64,000 bases of DNA from Holothuria scabra (Eukaryota; Echinodermata; Holothuroidea; Aspidochirotida; Holothuriidae): NCBI GenBank assembly GCA_037179385.1, contig CM074194.1, forward strand, positions 1,629,001 through 1,693,000, read 5' to 3'. Below the pieces are notes generated by a model. It searched no databases. It saw only the letters and a list, made by a program, of their open reading frames with translations, and was not told the origin of the DNA. This document shows, piece by piece, positions 47,401 to 57,880 of this stretch (position 1 is its first letter; each line of letters begins with the position of its first letter). The position numbers were made by a program, and so were the translations under genes.

Positions 47401-48080
47401 CTATTACTCAATAGCTCCATATTTTATAAGTATAAAACTACTTGTATAACTTTATGTATAGGTAAGCACTTACTCATGAATTTAAATTAAGTTTGTCTGC
47501 CCGAAAACTTCACATTTTTCGCGCCGTCCAAATTATCGGTGCGACAAGTAGGTTTACAACAAAAAGCCCCGATGACCCTTTGATGTAGCTCCTCCTTCAA
47601 GGGGGGTAGATCCCCAGCAGATACTCAGACAAATAGAAATTCTCTGTCCAAATGGAACATGACAGTCACTCATACACGTACGCCCGTTGTAGCACGTTAT
47701 GGATTGAAGAGTATGGGAAGCGGTTTGTAACTTAAAGGAGTGTCTCAATTCATTAGCTTGAAGTGAGTACAGGTGTTTTGTTTACCTGCAAGATTTAAGC
47801 AATGTGCAACTTCAATGCATCGGTGCGAAACTCTCCAATTTGTGTAAAGTATTGGGTAGTGAAAGTTTGAGAGAACGGAACGTGGAAAAGGTTTGCAACT
47901 GAAAACCACCACAACTTAAGTTCCTACAGGTACAGGCTTGTGGAATCACGGGGTAAGGGGGGGGGGGGGGCTCTATCCTATCATTGGGCATGTTTCTCGG
48001 TTATTAGGCTGGATTTGAAATTTAATCTTAAACTTGTAGCCGATCACTGGCCTCACCCCAAAGTACAACTTGATCCCACG
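44421..48080. other. Long gene-free stretch
   Basis: No gene family recognised. A run of about 17 C lies at 46383-46399. AGCTATTAC/AATAGCT words repeat near 47385-47416. Frames of 60-96 codons show no domain. Confidence 0.45.
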
Positions 48081-48360
48081 TAGCAAACCTATATGGGTCC
48101 TTAAGAGACACATTTAATTTTGCATCCAAGATTAGTAAGGGCCCAATAGATGTAGCCCACATGCATGAGGGATACTTTAGGGCCGGTCCATACTTTCCCC
48201 ACATATCAGTTGTTTGCGCTATCCCATATGGGTCGTGCGGGCTAGCCCATATGGGTCCCTTATTAATCCCGGGTGCAAAATCGTGTTGGCCCCATATGGG
48301 TCAAGAAATGGGACGTGTAAGGGTCCCATATGGGAATGCTACCTTTGACCCTGGATATGA
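48081..48360. repeat. CCCATATGGG palindrome cluster
   Basis: Four exact CCCATATGGG palindromes lie at 48223-48232, 48246-48255, 48291-48300 and 48325-48334, plus a partial CTATATGGG near 48090. Each contains CCATATGG, which fits the CArG-box consensus bound by SRF. Whether the block is a decayed palindromic repeat or a regulatory element cannot be decided from sequence alone. Confidence 0.7.
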
Positions 48361-48394
48361 TACGTTTACAACTGGTATTAAATAAAAAATATGC

Positions 48395-48550
48395 ACAGTA
48401 GCTCATGATACGTAGTATGCACTGGGAGTGTTTTGATTGAACACCAGGGTCTTGCATGACCCAGCGCAATAAACCAGGACTATGTCTGGATAAAGATGTG
48501 TGTTATACAGCTGAGAGATAGACTAGAAGTAAGAAGGAGCTTTGAACTGT
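48395..48550 (+). mobile_element. TTAA-type MITE, family B copy 4 (internal fragment)
   Basis: GCACTGGGAGTGTTTTGATT, GCAATAAACCAGGACTATGT and AGAAGTAAGAAGGAGC match the centre and 3' part of 22517-22818. Both termini are missing. The right edge abuts the SINE that follows. Confidence 0.65.
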
Positions 48551-48555
48551 CCGGA

Positions 48556-48758
48556 TAAAGCAAAGTCGGTCCACCCGAAGGTGCTTCAGTCCGGCACGCA
48601 ACCGACTTCGTCGGCTGGGCAACCGATTCCAGTTGCAAGTCTATGCCAAGTGGGAGGAAAGCTGGAGTACCCGGAGAAAAACCCACGTACATCGAGCGGG
48701 ACTTGAACCCATGCAAATGTGAGCTGGAATAGACCACTCTGCCACTCGACGACCCAAC
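48556..48758 (-). mobile_element. tRNA(Ser)-like SINE, family S2
   Basis: On the minus strand the head GTCGTCGAGTGGCAGAGTGG contains a perfect A-box match, TGGCAGAGTGG (48734-48744 complement). The B-box GGTTCAAGTCC is at 48699-48709. The body has TTTTTCTCCGGGTACTCCAG, a conserved-looking SINE body word, then CTTTCCTCCC. The tRNA head lacks a proper acceptor stem and runs on into the body, so this is a SINE rather than a tRNA gene. Only one copy was noticed in the window. Confidence 0.75.
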
Positions 48759-49557
48759 TGGATAATGAACAACTGCATTTATATTAGAATGTAGAATGTA
48801 TAGCCAACTAACAACTAGCCAAGTTGAATAGAGCTACAGAACGCGATTTACAGGCTGACAAAAGGTCGGAAAACTTCTTAAAGAATTAATGGGCAGTTCG
48901 ACCAGAATTAGTCCTACCCGCGTTTAATGATTGTATCTCCCTTCTCTGTACACGGTCAGATAGTTTTTTTTTCGCGATTCCATGTATTTAACTGGGTAGA
49001 TGATAACGTAACGTTGTGTAGATACTAGAATTGCTTCGTTGGGCTCCGACAATTGTTCAGAATTACAACTTTATTCCTAGCAACATACAAAACCAACATA
49101 AATTAAGCCTAACAAATTATCTGTGGCTGTTGCGTGTCAAAATTCCATTTTCTCATTAATAACTATTCTCAACAAAGAACTACGTGAGCTATGGCATTTT
49201 TATTCATTTTACAGTGAATCTGTCAGTTGGCTTCTACTCAAAGCATATATAAAGTCTGCTTAAGCGTAATGTATTGAGCTAAAAAATCGAGACCATTATC
49301 AAAATTCGATGAACCGATATCCCTTGAGGGTTTAGTAACAATAGCCATTGTAGCAAAAAAATTATTCGAAATTTCGGTCTTTAACCCTTTTTCAGTTTTT
49401 TTTTTATCTTTGTCTGAGCCAACGGCGGTGGGACTACATTTACACGCGACCATATGCTGTTGCGCGCACACATTGCTGAGGGTAGAAATTTCTAAATATT
49501 TAAATAGTTATTAATCTCGATAGTGTCAATTAATAACTCACTTGGTTACCTTTGAGC
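48759..49557. other. No feature seen
   Basis: No gene or repeat recognised. Confidence 0.45.
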
Positions 49558-49795
49558 AAGGCTCGTAGCTAGGCATGGTACTGTCGGAGACGAAATCACT
49601 TTTAAGGGTTCGAAACAATTTGGACCAACCATGGGTTGCGGGGCGAATTTTCAATTGGGGGCTAACCACCATCAAAGCGACCCAATATGTACAAAAATAT
49701 AATAGCAATATAAGACGGCCCAAAATACCTATTGCCGAAAAAATGGAGACTGAAGCCCCCCCCCCCGCCCCCCTCTTAGCGGTCCATGCAAATGT
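49558..49795 (+). mobile_element. Possible hAT-like fragment
   Basis: AAGGCTCGTAGCTAGGCATGG at the left and a C-run near 49757-49768, then TCTTAGCGGTCC, resemble the ends of hAT-like debris elsewhere in the window. The overlapping 75-codon frame shows no domain. Confidence 0.3.
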
Positions 49796-50355
49796 GTGCT
49801 AATGGCAAACTTCAAACTCTCCATGGAAGGGACGAAGAATGTTCAGGGTCCTTCTCTTGTCCCTTTAGCTACGGGACTAGACGGGGAATCATCTCCAATT
49901 GGGGTAAAGTTGGGACAGGGGAAGTCTCGTGGGCTTTAAACAACAGGTTTATAATTCGAAGAAGATTTTTAGATAGAGAAGGGCTTGGAGAGACAAGACA
50001 GCTGTCTGTGCAAGATTCTTTCAGAGATGATGAAGCAGAAGTAATATTTACTCTCAAAGAGAAAATTATCTGCAGTCTGTTGCTTGCACCATTATTTTAA
50101 CCACCGACCCGATTTTTATAAGCGATATTTCCACTTTATATTAAAGCGAGGTGGGTCTATCTGAAAGCACACTTTCTATTCACAAAATTGCGTTACGTTT
50201 CGGAGACTATGTAGGATGCATGCGTTCTATACGCTCTGTTTGTGAGAGGCACAGGTTTTCCTTTCTTTATTGCTTTCCTAAGGATTACAAACATCGATTG
50301 ATTTCCTACAGCCTTCTGTCCCTGCAGCGCACCAAGTGCAGTACGTAAATGTATT
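49796..50355. other. No supported gene
   Basis: A 104-codon frame at 49786-50100 (+) overlaps a 62-codon antisense frame and has no recognisable domain. No splice signals frame it convincingly. Confidence 0.35.
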
Positions 50356-50404
50356 GTGTGTTTGCGTGTGTGTGTGTGTGTGATTGTGTGTGTGATTGTT
50401 TGTG
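50356..50404 (+). repeat. (GT)n microsatellite, interrupted
   Basis: GTGTGT runs interrupted by GATT and GTTT. Confidence 0.85.
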
Positions 50405-51543
50405 AGCGACGGGGTAGCCATTCGTCCTCAACGTTCTATTCTGAAAGTTGTTTGTCCCCTCTCTCTCCCTCAAATAAATCGCGAATCAGAAATAAATCGG
50501 ATGCTATCCGAACTTTTACCTAAAGCCCCCAACTATCTGGGGAACTTGCGAAAAGTTAAACCAGTTGTTAGTCTGGAAGGTCCTCTGCCCCACCCCTACC
50601 CCCACCCGGCGGATCCACGTCCTCAAAGGAGGACAGCGTCTAACATATAGTCAACCTCTTGTGATTCAGACCTCTACCAGTCTACATCTTTACTGTACAC
50701 TTTCCTTCTACTAGACTGAATAAAAAGGTCTAGAGAGGCGTTTTATATGACGTCATAATACTTCCCGGTGGCAATGTTGGAATAAATGTTTCTACGTAGC
50801 AGACCACACTCGAAGCCTTGCTGGATGAATGTGTACACACCGCGCATACCACAGAGTACACTGTGTAGTGCTTCCAGCACAAAACCACGTGTATTTGGCA
50901 TGATTGACCTCCAGCATGGCGGATTCGTGACGTAATTGCAAAATCTTTGTACCACAGAGCGCTCTCAGGACCGTAACAATTTGTCAGCCACGATCACTGT
51001 CGGGCAAAAATCAACAGTGTTTCAGTGAAACGGTCACATCGGAGTCGCCAGCTGCTTCTAAGCTAGCTACACTTGCTAGCGTACTGCGCTATATTCTGTC
51101 CATCAAAAGGGGCGGGGCTTGCTATGTCAGTGAAAGCACTCTAAACACAATCTTTGTGAAAAAGCAAACGGTACAAATGTCCTTTACTTTTTTTCATGTG
51201 GTCCCAATGCTACAAGTTTCCAATCCACAAAATGTACACTCCTTCATCTGTGATTTGAAGGTCGTGGCAAATTCGTGTAGTTACTCACGTATTCCTTCAC
51301 AGCTCTGCTAATGAACCGGTTACAGCCAGGCTAGTAATGAGAAGGTCTACATGCGACTTGAAAGCAATGTATCTGCGTGGTTGTCTCATAATCATTAAAG
51401 AAGTCATGCTGACTTAACGAAATATAACCAAGATTGTCTACCAAAGTAGGTGTTCGACTGGATCTGGCGTGGCGTCATTTTTTGTTTTAAATTGAAAGCA
51501 CACCTGGTGGAATATCGATGTAATGTTATTTTCCAGAGAATTA
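50405..51543. other. No supported gene; CRE-containing stretch
   Basis: TGACGTCA lies at 50749-50756, and GTGACGTAAT plus CATGGCGG near 50915-50936. The stretch could be regulatory, but no exon was identified. Confidence 0.35.
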
Positions 51544-51544
51544 T

Positions 51545-51840
51545 ACACTCTAAAACCCAAAGATTAGAATTTACTCTGAAAGGAATACGGGAATGTGAGT
51601 GACCACTTTAACAGTTAGAGTGAACTTCACTCTGAACGGAGTAAAAAAGGTCATTCGAGATGTGGAAATTAATTTTAAAATAGCACGATACTTAACGGAC
51701 ACGGAGTAAAATATTGTTCTATTTGAAGTGAATTTTCACTCCATCCCGGGTGAAATTTACACTCGCTAATGGTCCCCAATCACACCCTTTTTGGAGAACC
51801 TAATTACACCCTTTGGGAGTAAATTTTACTCTTTTCTTTG
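51545..51840. repeat. Second GTGAA/TTCAC palindrome-rich repeat
   Basis: ACACTCTAAAA at the left and TTTTACTCTTTTC at the right are loosely inverted. GAGTGAACTTCACTC, AGTGAATTTTCACTCC and GGTGAAATTTACACTC lie between them. The style matches 1232-1450 but the two do not align end to end. Likely an old MITE. Confidence 0.5.
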
Positions 51841-52605
51841 CTATAAGAATGTTTGATATCGTTAGGTGCTAACCAGTAACGATAGGAGGGAGGGGTGAGA
51901 CACTGTGTCTCCCTTCACAATGACACACAATCCCTATCGTTTATTTGTGTACAATCTGGATGGCTTTAATTAAGAAACGAATAACTTTTTTTTTACTTTT
52001 CAAAACACATTGTTCTATAAAATGTCAATGTTTATCTATGATTGTCACGGTCCTAGTGATATTAGAGACTAAATTCAACAATATTCTTGTTATTATAACC
52101 TCGCGAAGTTTTGAGGGTTGCACTCGCTACATTTGCTTATTACTTCATTCAGTATTTTACGGGTTATTTGTGTATATACTCCAAGATTTATAAGAAGAGG
52201 TAGCATTATTTAATTGGCTTATCTTCACATAACTCTCAGCTTCAATTTCGTTTAATCGGATTACTTTGGTAGGAATTATAATTCAAAGATGCGGGCACAA
52301 CATATGTTTAATCATTTATTAGTGGTTTAATGTTGTTGTGAGGGCAGTCACAAGAACCAGCAAATAATGATATCCTGATTGTATAAATCCTAAATTACTT
52401 ACTTAGTTCTAATTTACAAATAAGCAAGAAACATGATTAATTTTTAAACCATAATTTTTCTGGCAAATTTAAGCAGAGGTTTCAATCAAGTGTTCATAAG
52501 AATTGTCCAACGGAAATCAAATTTCTCACGACAGGCAATTCAACTCTCATCTTTACAAGACATCCCTTAGCTGAGACATAAAATGTTCAAATTAATTTAC
52601 TCAGT
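51841..52605. other. No feature seen
   Basis: An 82-codon hydrophobic frame at 51945-52193 (+) has no recognised family. Confidence 0.4.
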
Positions 52606-52911
52606 TTAAAGGCTCAGTTCTCTCACCCCAAACAGAACCAATTCTCCTAACTTTCTTACTGAAGCCCTTCCCACAATTGTCTGAAGTTCATCCTCATCCA
52701 GATACAATCTCAGTTTATTGCTTGAAGGTGAGTACAGAAAAAGTCAATTTATATAACCAAAACACTGTCAGTACCGTTCATGCTATGTAATATAAGCTTT
52801 GGTACTCTGCATTGTTTGAATTAGCTGCCAATCAAATAGCTGAGCCAATTGAGAATTTCGGTACCCCCGTACAAAAATTGCAGTTTGGAGTGAGAGGTTT
52901 GGCCCTTTTAA
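52606..52911 (-). mobile_element. TTAA-type MITE, family B copy 5 (52610-52907)
   Basis: Full length and in reverse orientation relative to the copy at 22517. It begins AGGCTCAGTTCTCTCACCCC after TTAA (52606-52609) and ends TTTGGAGTGAGAGGTTTGGC before TTAA (52908-52911). 298 bp, non-coding. Confidence 0.9.
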
Positions 52912-54823
52912 AGTGGTCCATTAAGAAATGAATTGTGTTGTCATTGTTGTACTACTCAAAATACAGTCTTTTTATGTTTTTGTTTTGTTTTTTCTTTTTT
53001 TTTTTCTTTTTTTTTGAAAAAGCTACTGCAGGTTGTTCCAAAATGTAATCAAGTTCTTACCGTTATGGGGTGACTGGACTAAACAAACCCTCTGTATACA
53101 ATATGCTTAGAAAACAAACAAGAAACGCAAGGTCATGTTTTAATTTCAAAGGGAAACTGGCAAATCAGTTAATGTGAGTTGTACAACATGAACTGGAAAA
53201 AAAATCTCAAAATATTGCTCAAGGATCTTTTTCGGTTTTTAAGTGAACAAATTTCCCATCATTTAATATATTAGCAACGGAGCAATTCGTGATAATGGAA
53301 GTCCGGATATTCTGCAATCTCTAAAATATATATTTTTGAAATTCTAGACTTGAGGTAGACTATGGATTATTGAGGTTCACCATGAAGGTAATACCTCCAT
53401 GGGTACACTTTATGGTGTAGAAATTAAATGAGATAAAATACTTTCTGCCTCTAGTTTTCTTGAACCAAAGTTGTAAGGATGAAACTCCTTTTAAATCACC
53501 ATCTCGAACGCTATCACTTTATTATAGACCTTATGCATATGCTATCACAGAGCGGAAGGTACGCCCTCTTTTTGGGGGCAAAATAAACCAGGACCAACAA
53601 ATGCAGACAGCTCATTTGTCAACCAGTCAAATACGCTACAGATGCAGGGCGAATCTTATGCGTGTGGCCACTTGTTCCATTGTTCTGCTCAAAGGATGAA
53701 GTGAGCGTGTCGTCAATGCATAAAGTCTATTGGGGATTACGGTTTGTCGAGTTGGAACAAGTTAAAAGCTCGTGATCTCAGGCCGTATCTGCTGACTCGG
53801 AGACAAGGACTAGGGTGGGAGGGGACAATCATACGGAAGTTACATATCCCTGGCGAGTCAAATATCATTGATGGAAATACGCCGAAGGGCGAGGGACGCC
53901 TTCTCCCTTCATATATCTTACACCGGTACTTGAAATACAATGAAAACTGATCAACTATGCCCTGTAACTGAAAAATGAGGACAAACACAGTTTGAGGATG
54001 TACCAATGTATTTCTGTGTTCCGACCTTGAACCTTCGTCACAAGTGTGAATATTTAACACAGTATGGATGCAGGTTCCCATTGCAAAAGCGAACAAATAC
54101 TGAAATTTATCTCCTACAACGTTGGTTAGCACCTACTACAAGCTAAGAACCATGGTGAAGTCATTGTTTTTAGAGATTTGAAAAGGACATTTCATGAAAA
54201 TGAATCATTGTCAAAAATTTACCACACCCCAATTAGACTAGCAGTCAGGCAGTTGAACAGAACAGTAAAACCGCATTTTGTGGCCATACCTTGCGCAGTG
54301 GTCCCCTTTTTATCTTCCCCTACCAGTCACCTTTGGAATTTTGTAGCTCTTAGATGCAGAAAACAAAGCTCGCCCCATCCTCACGAGCTATTCCGTGATT
54401 ATTATCCAGCACTTGGTACTACCAGGGGAGTGCACAAATTTCTAATATTATGATTCCTCAGTTGTTTAATGAATAAGCAAGAACAATTGCTCATTGAAAA
54501 TTTATCCTTAGTTTGTATAACATAGTAAAGCATTTTATTTGGAGGAGGGGGGGGGGGTACCATGTTGGAAAGAGTATCTAGTTAAAAGATGTTTACTTTG
54601 TTTTCTAAATTTGTTCGACGTACTTTCTTTCACTTGTGAATCAAGTTGTTTAAAGTTATATCCTGTCCAGCCTCAGTACATGTCAACCACTTTACACTGG
54701 ACAAGCAGTGAGCCCGAAATATCGCCGTGTCTTGTTCATTTTTTTTTTTTTTTTTGATGTTCACAATTTCCTCGCCGTCATCCTACACTGGCTGTAGGCT
54801 GTAGACAAACATTAGAAAAGACA
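52912..54823. other. No supported gene
   Basis: Frames of 131 codons (53737-54132, minus) and 91 codons (54178-54453, plus) have no recognisable domain. The former overlaps a 68-codon plus frame. T-rich simple sequence lies at 52970-53020. Confidence 0.4.
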
Positions 54824-55791
54824 GGGGCGGAGAGAGAATTCTTTTCGGAAATTGCACAAGAGATCCCGGCACAGTACTGACAGACAGACCATGAGTCGCG
54901 AAAATGTTGAAAATGGGAGGGAAATTTCCCCTGTATACACTCTTATAGAATACACTCTGTAAAAGAAATTTAGAAATTCACTGAAGCGAAGGTGGACTTT
55001 TCTTGCAAATAAAAGAATGTAAATATTTTAGAAATTATTTTTATTTTTTTACACACTGTTATGCAAACTAAGAAAAATGATACAGCTTAATTGCAATTAC
55101 ATCCCGTAATATTTTAGCAGAGGTGCTCTATAATAATCGCTCCCAACATACTTGCGATTGTATCGAAAAGTCTCATGCTTTCACGCTTTTGCGAGAGTTA
55201 ACAGTTTTAGAGTATCGCATGAGAGTCGACCATGAACTTAGATAATTAGCCACTACGGAGTTACAAAGGCGCATGCTCAGAAGGAAAACGCGCCGGAGGC
55301 TGCATACTTAAAAACAATTGACCATAGAATTGCAGTTTCTTTCAAATTTCCATAACTCATTGAAAACTGCGCCAATTCTCTTCATTCGTCAATTAGTTCT
55401 GAAGTTATAGTACTACTTATAGGATAATAACTGGCAAGTTTAATTTTACCATTGTAAGAAACTTTCTCGGAGTAAGCTAAAAAATAGCGTGTACACTGCT
55501 GACCATTCTGTCTTTATGTCCTTTGGCATCTTATCGTTCTCAACTCGCATTTCATTATCATTCTCTTTAACTGGATAATTACGTAACACATATGCTCCCT
55601 TTTTTCTTTCTGTTTTAGATTCAATGTTTATTTTTCGCCACGATTAAGATGAAATGGTAGGAAAGAGTATAGACAATACCAGATATTTTGAAAACGATTT
55701 CAAGTGAGAGGGATAATAATAACACCACGTGTGATCAATTCTGGAATACAAAACGAATAAATTAGAAAATATCATCCACCTCCCAATCTTC
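54824..55791. other. No gene seen; hAT-like word
   Basis: CAGGGGCGGAGAGAG at 54824 resembles a hAT terminus, but no second end was found. Nothing else. Confidence 0.35.
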
Positions 55792-56005
55792 AAGGGCTAG
55801 TCCTCTCACCCCAAACTACAATTTTTGTAGTAGTCCATAGAAATTCTCAATTGGCACACGTCGTTGATTGACAACTAGTTAAAAAATGCAGAGTACCGAA
55901 GCTCATATCACACAGCATATATTGCATTGAGAGTGTTTTGATTACACATTGGGGTCTTGTATACTCACCCTGAAGCAATAAACTGAGATTGTGTCCGAAT
56001 GAGGA
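55792..56005 (+). mobile_element. TTAA-type MITE, family B copy 6 (3' truncated)
   Basis: AAGGGCTAGTCCTCTCACCC, CCAAACTACAATTTTTGTAG and CACCCTGAAGCAATAAACTG align with 22517-22740. The 3' third, including the terminus, is missing. Confidence 0.75.
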
Positions 56006-56825
56006 TATATGCCATTTCTTTTTTGAAAAATGTTTTTATTATACTTGGCTCTTTTGTGAGCGGTTTACACCAAGAAAAGTCAATAACTGAACAAGTAACT
56101 TTTTATGCTTTAAGAAGAAAAAAAACGGTGGGCCAGCTTACATGCATTCTTAAAAAAAATTTCATCAATAATGGCCACGTATGTCAAACAACTGGCATTG
56201 ATTAAATTTTCTCCAATAATCGTTGATTAATGGGTAAACCAATAGGCCAGTTAACACGTAATTGCGTAATTGGATGATTGGTTACCAAATGAACAACAAA
56301 TTTCTGGAAATCTCATTTTACTCATTTGATAAACGGTGGGTTTTATCCACCTTTTTTAAAGGGTAAACTGATCAGCGAGGAATCGATAGCAAAACTGTAG
56401 AGCAAATAGTTCCACAATAGAAACCATGGGCAAGGAACACTTAACGTCCCCCCCCCCCCAAAACTCCTCTCACAGAACATTTTTGGGGGACACTCTAGGA
56501 CCGTGAAGGCGAAATGGAGCCGCAACAGTAAATATTTGGAGTCAATAAAATAATGGCAACAAGTTTATGAATATTTTGCATTAAATAATAATAGAGAAAA
56601 TATTCCTAAAAACATTGTCTATTCTTAAAAGCGTTTATATTCTATCGACAAAAGTTTCGAACTTGCTTTTTGGAACTGTTTTGGAGAGATCTGCTTTAAA
56701 TAAGAAAGGAAAATAAAAAAGTCCACCATGATGAATTTAATATTTCCAAAAGTTTCAGAATCGTTGCACAAGGGTATAGTTCCCAACCAGCAATGAGGGG
56801 AGAGCACCAGAGAAAAGTAAATAAA
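56006..56825. other. No gene seen
   Basis: AT-rich DNA with a C-run at 56449-56459. Short frames without a domain. Confidence 0.4.
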
Positions 56826-57514
56826 AATGAGGCAGAAAAAATTCCCCAAATTAAGAAAATAATTAAAAATAATACAAGAACTTAACAGTAAATTATCATA
56901 AAAAATATATTTACAAAGAAAACTCTAAATATCGACACAAGATTGCGGATACAATTCCCAGCATTTTTTCAGAAATTTTTACAAGGCCCTAACTAAACCA
57001 AGATGGGGGAAACATCAAAACGGCTGACAACATACCAATCAAATCTAAAAAATATAATTTTTGAAATTACTTTTAAGACCATTGCTCTTGATATGTTTGA
57101 CCATATTTAGAGATGAAATTTAGTCAGTAACTCTCAAAGAATTTTTTAAACAAAATTTATGAACAAACATGCCGGCGGAAAAGTAAAATTGCCCCAAATG
57201 TGATGATTATATCAATGGACTATAATAATAACAAAAATTATTGTGAAAACATTTTGTCCAGAGGTAAATCTGAATTTTGTCCTATTTATGTTGTACATAT
57301 TTAACAAGTAGTTTTGGACATATTTCTTCTTCAGACCCACGCCAATCAGGGTGGCAAAATGGCCGTCAATGTTAAATTTAAAATGAAAATAATGTAAGGG
57401 TAATAATCCTTAAAAAGCAAAGCTTCTAAAGATGATCCTTAAAAAGTAGTACTTTGGATGTCGTTTGTTGTTCCAGGTCAACCAAGATGACGGAGTTCAT
57501 TTATGTTTTATACC

Positions 57515-57880
57515 GCTCGATATCTAACCAATTGATTTAAGTTGTGATTAATGCGATTTTTTTTACAGTTGTGACTAGCTAGTTTGTTTTCGCTACTCCA
57601 TCTACTTATGCTGAGCACGAAACACGGTAGCAGTCGGTCAGTAATGTAGTCTGGTCCAGAGGCTTCGAGTCACGAGTCCAGTAACTTTCAACTATCAAGG
57701 ACCCGCGTCCTCGGTCTCGAGTCCCTGTACTTTCTCAATGAGGAAAAAATCAACCTTTTTGGCCAAGTTCTTCAAATTCTGAAATCACGAGTCCGAACTC
57801 GACTAATTCACTGCAACAGGTTCCTTTTTTAAAGTCATTGATATGACCCGGCCAGCAGTCGACTCGGAACTCCAGACCAA
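57515..57880 (-). mobile_element. SINE S1, minus strand, split by a MITE
   Basis: 57515-57638 (ATCTAACCAATTGATTTAAG, CTAGTTTGTTTTCGCTACTCC shortened) and 57814-57880 (AGGTTCCTTTTTT, AGTC, TATGACCCGGCCAGC) together reproduce the S1 order seen at 23520-23790. The B-box region is near 57860. It lies inside the 170-bp tandem array. Confidence 0.7.
57631..57821. mobile_element. hAT-type MITE, family F copy 2 (57639-57813), inside SINE S1
   Basis: A 175-bp element starts CAGTAATGTAGTCTGGTCC, and its right end reverse-complements to CAGTGAATTAGTCGAG. The interior has repeated CGAGTCC/GGACTCG-like words. The flanks CAGTCGGT and CAACAGGT are both recognisable copies of the SINE's own CAGTAGGT, so an 8-bp target duplication can be traced to the host SINE sequence. 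Same length and ends as copy 1 at 13899-14074. Confidence 0.8.

Noticed and set aside
48699..48758. tRNA-Ser gene candidate (minus strand)
   Set aside because: Good A- and B-boxes, but no acceptor stem pairing and direct continuation into a SINE body.
53737..54132. 131-codon minus-strand frame
   Set aside because: No domain, overlapped by an opposite-strand frame, and no splice or promoter context.
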